A stretch of DNA of 64,000 nt, taken from the NCBI GenBank assembly GCA_964627665.1, contig CAZVKG010000006.1, forward strand, positions 1 through 64,000, in the 5' to 3' direction. Below are positions 59,893-64,000 of the stretch, piece after piece. Position 1 is the stretch's first letter, and each line of letters starts with the position of its first letter. Source of the stretch: UBA1351 sp964627665. Lineage in GTDB: Bacteria; Bacillota; Clostridia; Lachnospirales; Vallitaleaceae. A model generated the notes under the pieces. It worked only from the letters and a program-made list of their open reading frames with translations. It made no database searches and was not told where the DNA came from. The position numbers were made by a program, and so were the translations under genes.

Positions 59893-62800
59893 CTATTCAA
59901 AGTGATACTCGACTGAATAGGTAATATTTGATTTGTTGTACATGCATGAATGGTTAGTATAGTAATAGAATTCTAGTTGAGAATAAACACCTGCATTTAA
60001 CGTTTTACTGAATATAATCCCGTTCTTGGTCGTTTCATAGTCAAGCTGATCCCATTTTTTAGTTGTCACATTGTATCCTCTTACACGACCAAAATCACTT
60101 CCACTATGACCGGATACAGGAGGCACGGTAAAGGTATATTCCGTAATCGTCGCTCCTTCTAGACCTTCTTCTAAAATAACAGAATCAGGTCCTGTCAAAG
60201 TCATTCCTCCACCACCATTCGCATCAGCCACGAAAAAGACGATGGCTGCCCAAGGCGATTCATCTCCGGCGGCATCGACAGCCTTCACACGAACAACATT
60301 TTTCCCACGAGGATATGTCTGTGTTTCTGAACTACGACCATCCCAAAGATAGGAAATCGGGTCTCCATCAGGATCTGTACTTTGGGCTGTAATAGTGACA
60401 AGTGTCCCAGGTGAAACGCTGTTACCACTTGGAGATCGGCTGATGACCGGCGCTGTCGGCGCTGAGTTTGTTACAGTAAAGGTTTTTGCCAACCATGGTG
60501 AATAAAATCCGGCTTCGTCTTTTGCTCGAACTCTTACTGTATGCGTACCGACTTCATAGTAATCGTCTGCTGTTCTTCCTTCATATTCTAATGTTGTCTG
60601 ATCGCCATCGGCATCTGTTGCTAGTGCTTCAATATTAACCAAGAATTTACCATTCTTAATAGTTCTTGTTTGCATTGCTGTTAATGTTACTGTTGGAGCT
60701 GCATTTACTACTGTAAAGCTCTTTTCTAACCATGGAGAATAGAACCCAGCCTCATCTTTTGCTCTTACTCTTATCGTATGGGTACCAACTTCATAATAAT
60801 CATCCGGTGTTCTTCCTTCATATTCTAATGTTATTGCATCACCATCTGCATCTGTCGCTGAAGCTTCAATATTAACCAAGAACTTACCATCTTTAGTGGT
60901 TCTTGTTTGCGTCGCTGTTAACGTAACTGTTGGCGCTGCATTTACCACAGAAAAGCTCTTTTCTAGCCATGGAGAATAGAAGCCAGCCTCATCCTTTGCT
61001 CTTACTCGTATAATGTGATCGCCGACTTCATAATAATCATCCGGTGTTCTTCCTTGATATTCCAAGGTTGTTGCATCACCATCCACATCTGTTGCTGAAG
61101 CTTCAACTTCAACCAAGAACTTACCATCTTTAGTGGTTCTTGTTGGTGTTGGTGTTGCTGTTAATGTTACTGTTGGCGCTGCATTCTCTACTGTAAAACT
61201 TTTTTCTAACCACGGTGAATAGAAGCCAGCTTCATCTTTTGCTCTTACTCGTATCGTATGGGTGCCAACTTCATAATAATCATCCGGTGTTCTTCCTTGA
61301 TATTCCAACGTTGTTGCATCACCATCGGCATCTGTTGCTGAAGCTTCAACTTCAACAAAGAACTTACCTTCCTTAGTGGTTCTTGTTGGCGTTGGTATTG
61401 CAGCTAATGTTACCGTTGGCACTGCATTGACTACAGTAAAGCTTTTTTCTAACCATGGAGAATAGAAGCCAGCCTCATCTTTTGCCCTTACTCGTATCAC
61501 GTGATTACCAACTTCATAGTAATCGTCTGCTGTTCTTCCTTCATATTCCAAGGTTGTTGCATCACCATCAGGATCTGTTGCTGAAGCTTCAATGTTGACA
61601 AAGAATCTCCCTTCCTTAGCTGTTCGAGTTGGTTCTGCTGATAAAGTGACTTCCGGTGCTGTGTTCGTCACTTCAATCACCTCTGATGATTGATACATTC
61701 GCTCATAAGGGTCAATAATCGTCGCTGTAAGAACAAATTCTCCGGTATCTCGGATTGCTATTTCTCCTCCATCAGTTGCGAGTTCTCCTTCAAACTCAAC
61801 TGGTTCTTCAGCTTTTTCTAATGTCCATTTCACTTGGTTTTCATCAAGTTTTAGTGATGTCGTTTCCACCTCAAATGTCTTTCCGAAATGTATGGATTCA
61901 GGCATCCTAAACGTATACTGAATAATCGGATGGATACTTGTTTCTTGACTATGGGAAAAACTTCGACCAAGAAAATCTGTTATCGTTGCTTTTAAAACAT
62001 AGTCTCCCTCATTATGAAAGGTTATTTTACCACCATAAGCGTTCAGTTCACCCAAAATGGCTTTGTTCATAGAAATTTCTTCGCCATCTTTTGTTATCTT
62101 CCATTCCACAGGAAGAACGCTGTTGTTACCATGTGTTCTTATATCCATTGTGCTATCCGTATAGGCAAATTTAGTAAGCTCAAAATCAATATTTAAGACC
62201 GGTAACACCTCCGTCCTATCTCCTGGTTCAAATAAGAATACACGACCAGTTTCATCAATTACTCGTGACACCAGTTCATAGATGCCTGCTCTTTTAAATT
62301 GAATGGTGCCTCCATCATTATTGAGTGTGACGTCAACATAAGTAGACCAATCTTGAAATCCAAAAGTATTATCAAGCAACCACTCAACGGTCAAGTCATT
62401 GATCTCGGTACTATTTACATCTACCTTTATGTCTGTATCCGTATGAGCGTTTTCAGGAAGCGAATACGTTATGGTAGGTACCGGATATACCTTGAATGTT
62501 TGCTCATAACTATAGCTCCTTCCACCATCATCAGTGAAAGACGCTTTTAAAGTGTACTGCCCTTTATGTGTAAAACGTAATTCACCACCTTGATTCCTTA
62601 ATTGTCCGCTTGCAACCTTGGAAAGCTCAACGGGTTCGCCTTCTTTAAGTAACGTCCAATCTGCATGATGTTCTCCAATTTCATTAAAAGTCGCTTCAAC
62701 GGTTACCGTATCATCTGTATGAAATAGTTCAGGCAAATAAAAACCGGCAGAGCCTACAGGATATACCATAACGGAAGTAATATCTGTAAAGACTCGACCG

Positions 62801-64000
62801 GTTTCATCGGTAGCCGAAGCTGTTAAGTTATAGACGCCTTTTTCTTTAAAACGAATCCTTTGTTTTCCTGAAGTAAGTTCACCCTCAAGAAAATCAACAA
62901 TCGGTACATCCTCACCATTTCGTGACAGAGTCCATTGAAGCTCCATGTCTCCAATATTTTCTGTTTCTGTTATGATGGTGATTGGTCTATCCGTATGTGT
63001 AATTGATTCAATCTCTAGGTTAATATTGGCTACAGGATAAATATTGATTGTATCCGATGCAGTAATAACCTTTGCCAAATCATCTTCAATGGTTGCTATC
63101 AATTCATAAGTCCCTTGACTTTTGAATTGTACAGTACCACCTTCATTTGACAATTCTCCTGTAAAAGCTGAGTCCATCTCAATGACTTTATCATCTTGTT
63201 TAATCGACCACTCAACATCTTTTTCTCCAAGATTTTCGGTTATCAAATCTACAATAACCGATGTATCCGTATGCGCTTTTTCTAGTAAATCTAATTCTGT
63301 TGTAATTTTGGGATAGACTGTTATTGTCTGCTCATGGGTTACCGTTCTTCCTCGACTATTCATCGCTGTTGCCGACAGTGTATAGCTACCCATGGATTTG
63401 ATTTTTACCAAACCACCATCGGCTGTCAACTCTCCTTCAATAGCTGTGTTAAATTCGATAGGAATATTATTTTGGCTAACCGTCCATATAACAGATTTGA
63501 CATAACGACTCTCTGACACAATGCTTATTTCTTCATTTACATACACCGTTTGTGGAATTTCAAAGTGATACTGTGGTGCAGGAACACGTGATGGGCGATG
63601 CTCTGATGTTTGCTCATGACCTTTAGTTTCATCAATAAGTTCTACCTCATCCGTCGCTTCCTCCTGTATCTGGTCTCTCTCATCCTTGATTTTCTTCAAC
63701 CGATCAAGCATAGAAAAAGCTTCTGCACGAGTAGCTTTTCCCTCCGGTCGAACCGTTGCATCCGGATATCCTGAAATAATTCCATGCTGTTTGCCTTGAT
63801 AAATATATTCTAGGTCTTCTTTAGACAAACCAGCTATATCTGTAAAGTTTACATCCTCTGTGAAATTTTCCTCATGAGAATGTTCATAAATGGATCGAAC
63901 CATCATTCTTATGATTTCTAATCGAGTAATCGGTACATTTGGATAGTAATACTGCCCATATTCTTCTTGAAGGATAATCCCTGCGCCAACAAGCTTTTCA
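59893..64000 (-). CDS. SLH-anchored surface protein with Ig-like repeats (5' end cut by window)
   Basis: At least 1368 residues; the frame continues past the right edge without a stop, and an internal ATG at 63906 is not the start. Codons before it read VPITRLEIIRMMVRS, the end of one SLH motif, followed by a second SLH motif (FTDIAG to TRAEAFSMLDRL). Seven Ig-like units of about 85 residues follow (each with HTD or similar), then five near-identical repeats of about 80 residues with GRTPDDYYEVG and AKDEAGFYSPWLEKSF, one divergent copy and a C-terminal beta domain. SLH domains bind pyruvylated wall polymers, so it should be a surface adhesin, perhaps for mating contact. Confidence 0.85.
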   Translation of the reverse strand, partial: EKLVGAGIILQEEYGQYYYPNVPITRLEIIRMMVRSIYEHSHEENFTEDVNFTDIAGLSKEDLEYIYQGKQHGIISGYPDATVRPEGKATRAEAFSMLDRLKKIKDERDQIQEEATDEVELIDETKGHEQTSEHRPSRVPAPQYHFEIPQTVYVNEEISIVSESRYVKSVIWTVSQNNIPIEFNTAIEGELTADGGLVKIKSMGSYTLSATAMNSRGRTVTHEQTITVYPKITTELDLLEKAHTDTSVIVDLITENLGEKDVEWSIKQDDKVIEMDSAFTGELSNEGGTVQFKSQGTYELIATIEDDLAKVITASDTINIYPVANINLEIESITHTDRPITIITETENIGDMELQWTLSRNGEDVPIVDFLEGELTSGKQRIRFKEKGVYNLTASATDETGRVFTDITSVMVYPVGSAGFYLPELFHTDDTVTVEATFNEIGEHHADWTLLKEGEPVELSKVASGQLRNQGGELRFTHKGQYTLKASFTDDGGRSYSYEQTFKVYPVPTITYSLPENAHTDTDIKVDVNSTEINDLTVEWLLDNTFGFQDWSTYVDVTLNNDGGTIQFKRAGIYELVSRVIDETGRVFLFEPGDRTEVLPVLNIDFELTKFAYTDSTMDIRTHGNNSVLPVEWKITKDGEEISMNKAILGELNAYGGKITFHNEGDYVLKATITDFLGRSFSHSQETSIHPIIQYTFRMPESIHFGKTFEVETTSLKLDENQVKWTLEKAEEPVEFEGELATDGGEIAIRDTGEFVLTATIIDPYERMYQSSEVIEVTNTAPEVTLSAEPTRTAKEGRFFVNIEASATDPDGDATTLEYEGRTADDYYEVGNHVIRVRAKDEAGFYSPWLEKSFTVVNAVPTVTLAAIPTPTRTTKEGKFFVEVEASATDADGDATTLEYQGRTPDDYYEVGTHTIRVRAKDEAGFYSPWLEKSFTVENAAPTVTLTATPTPTRTTKDGKFLVEVEASATDVDGDATTLEYQGRTPDDYYEVGDHIIRVRAKDEAGFYSPWLEKSFSVVNAAPTVTLTATQTRTTKDGKFLVNIEASATDADGDAITLEYEGRTPDDYYEVGTHTIRVRAKDEAGFYSPWLEKSFTVVNAAPTVTLTAMQTRTIKNGKFLVNIEALATDADGDQTTLEYEGRTADDYYEVGTHTVRVRAKDEAGFYSPWLAKTFTVTNSAPTAPVISRSPSGNSVSPGTLVTITAQSTDPDGDPISYLWDGRSSETQTYPRGKNVVRVKAVDAAGDESPWAAIVFFVADANGGGGMTLTGPDSVILEEGLEGATITEYTFTVPPVSGHSGSDFGRVRGYNVTTKKWDQLDYETTKNGIIFSKTLNAGVYSQLEFYYYTNHSCMYNKSNITYSVEYHFE
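60456..61660 (-). repeat. Five tandem near-identical coding repeats
   Basis: Five units of about 240 bases encode the repeated domain with GRTPDDYYEVG and GFYSPWLEKSF. The middle three are nearly identical at the DNA level (for example TCATAATAATCATCCGGTG), which indicates recent copying or gene conversion. Confidence 0.85.

Noticed and set aside
60456..61660. Regular repeats suggestive of CRISPR
   Set aside because: The unit is about 240 bases, in frame and protein-coding, with no short spacer pattern. No CRISPR array or cas gene was seen anywhere.
1..64000. Insertion sequences, tRNA or rRNA genes
   Set aside because: No DDE or HUH transposase, no terminal repeats of IS type and no tRNA or rRNA-like sequence was noticed. 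TnpV alone does not make a transposon.

Overview
The window is a stretch of a large, AT-rich accessory element from a low-GC Gram-positive bacterium, most likely a member of Clostridia. The case rests on AG-rich Shine-Dalgarno sequences before nearly every gene, frequent TTG starts, a Gram-positive LexA box, an SLH-anchored surface protein and a gene set like that of Tn1549-type integrative and conjugative elements (SNF2/methylase giant, RadC, toprim primase, ParA/ParB, PrgI, VirB4, NlpC/P60). Almost everything lies on the minus strand, so the genes read from right to left. I see no relaxase, coupling protein (VirD4), clear replication initiator or attachment site here, so plasmid versus integrated element is undecided.

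Layout in transcription order. (1) 64000-46543: surface and transfer module. It holds an SLH protein cut by the window edge, VirB6-like and PrgI-like membrane proteins, a complete-looking Tad/type IVb machine (prepilin peptidase, CpaB, CpaE-like ATPase, CpaF, TadB, TadC, two TadE-like pseudopilins), a PadR regulator, a secreted 680-residue protein and an NlpC/P60 hydrolase. (2) 46497-43875: a two-gene cassette (phospholipase-D-like protein plus an unknown helical protein) with its own terminator, placed inside the transfer operon. (3) 43853-40378: VirB4, a tiny membrane protein, a degenerate ParA-like protein and a winged-helix protein. (4) 40225-22221: an 18-kb co-directional defence island. 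It carries an autoregulated XRE repressor, a type I restriction system (hsdM, hsdS, small gene, hsdR), a PC4-like protein, a catalytically dead Argonaute with a transmembrane partner, a full QatABCD system, a second copy of the small basic gene, and a tail of unknown genes (zinc ribbon, HD, unknown, GIY-YIG). (5) 22004-19546: a switch region with an XRE/nuclease fusion divergent from an ArpU-like regulator that has a LexA box in its promoter, then a sigma-like factor. (6) 19519-16617: a structured leader and a DinG-like helicase with a SHOCT-like small gene. (7) 16608-13038: AbiE toxin-antitoxin and a large serine recombinase. (8) 12967-11523 (plus strand): XRE plus HEPN-like gene. (9) 11352-101: ParA, ParB, the giant helicase/methylase with an overprinted tnpV, RadC, primase and DUF6075-like genes.

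Working model (inference): DNA damage relieves LexA repression of the ArpU-like activator, which together with the sigma-like factor turns on helicase, processing and transfer genes, while ParAB and AbiE keep the element in the line and the large island protects the host from phages. The points most worth following are the Argonaute/transmembrane/Qat adjacency, the duplicated 67-residue basic protein inside the island, the cassette in the transfer operon, the structured leader at 19.3-19.5 kb, the tnpV gene overprinted on the giant gene, and a shared acidic C-terminal tail on several neighbouring proteins.
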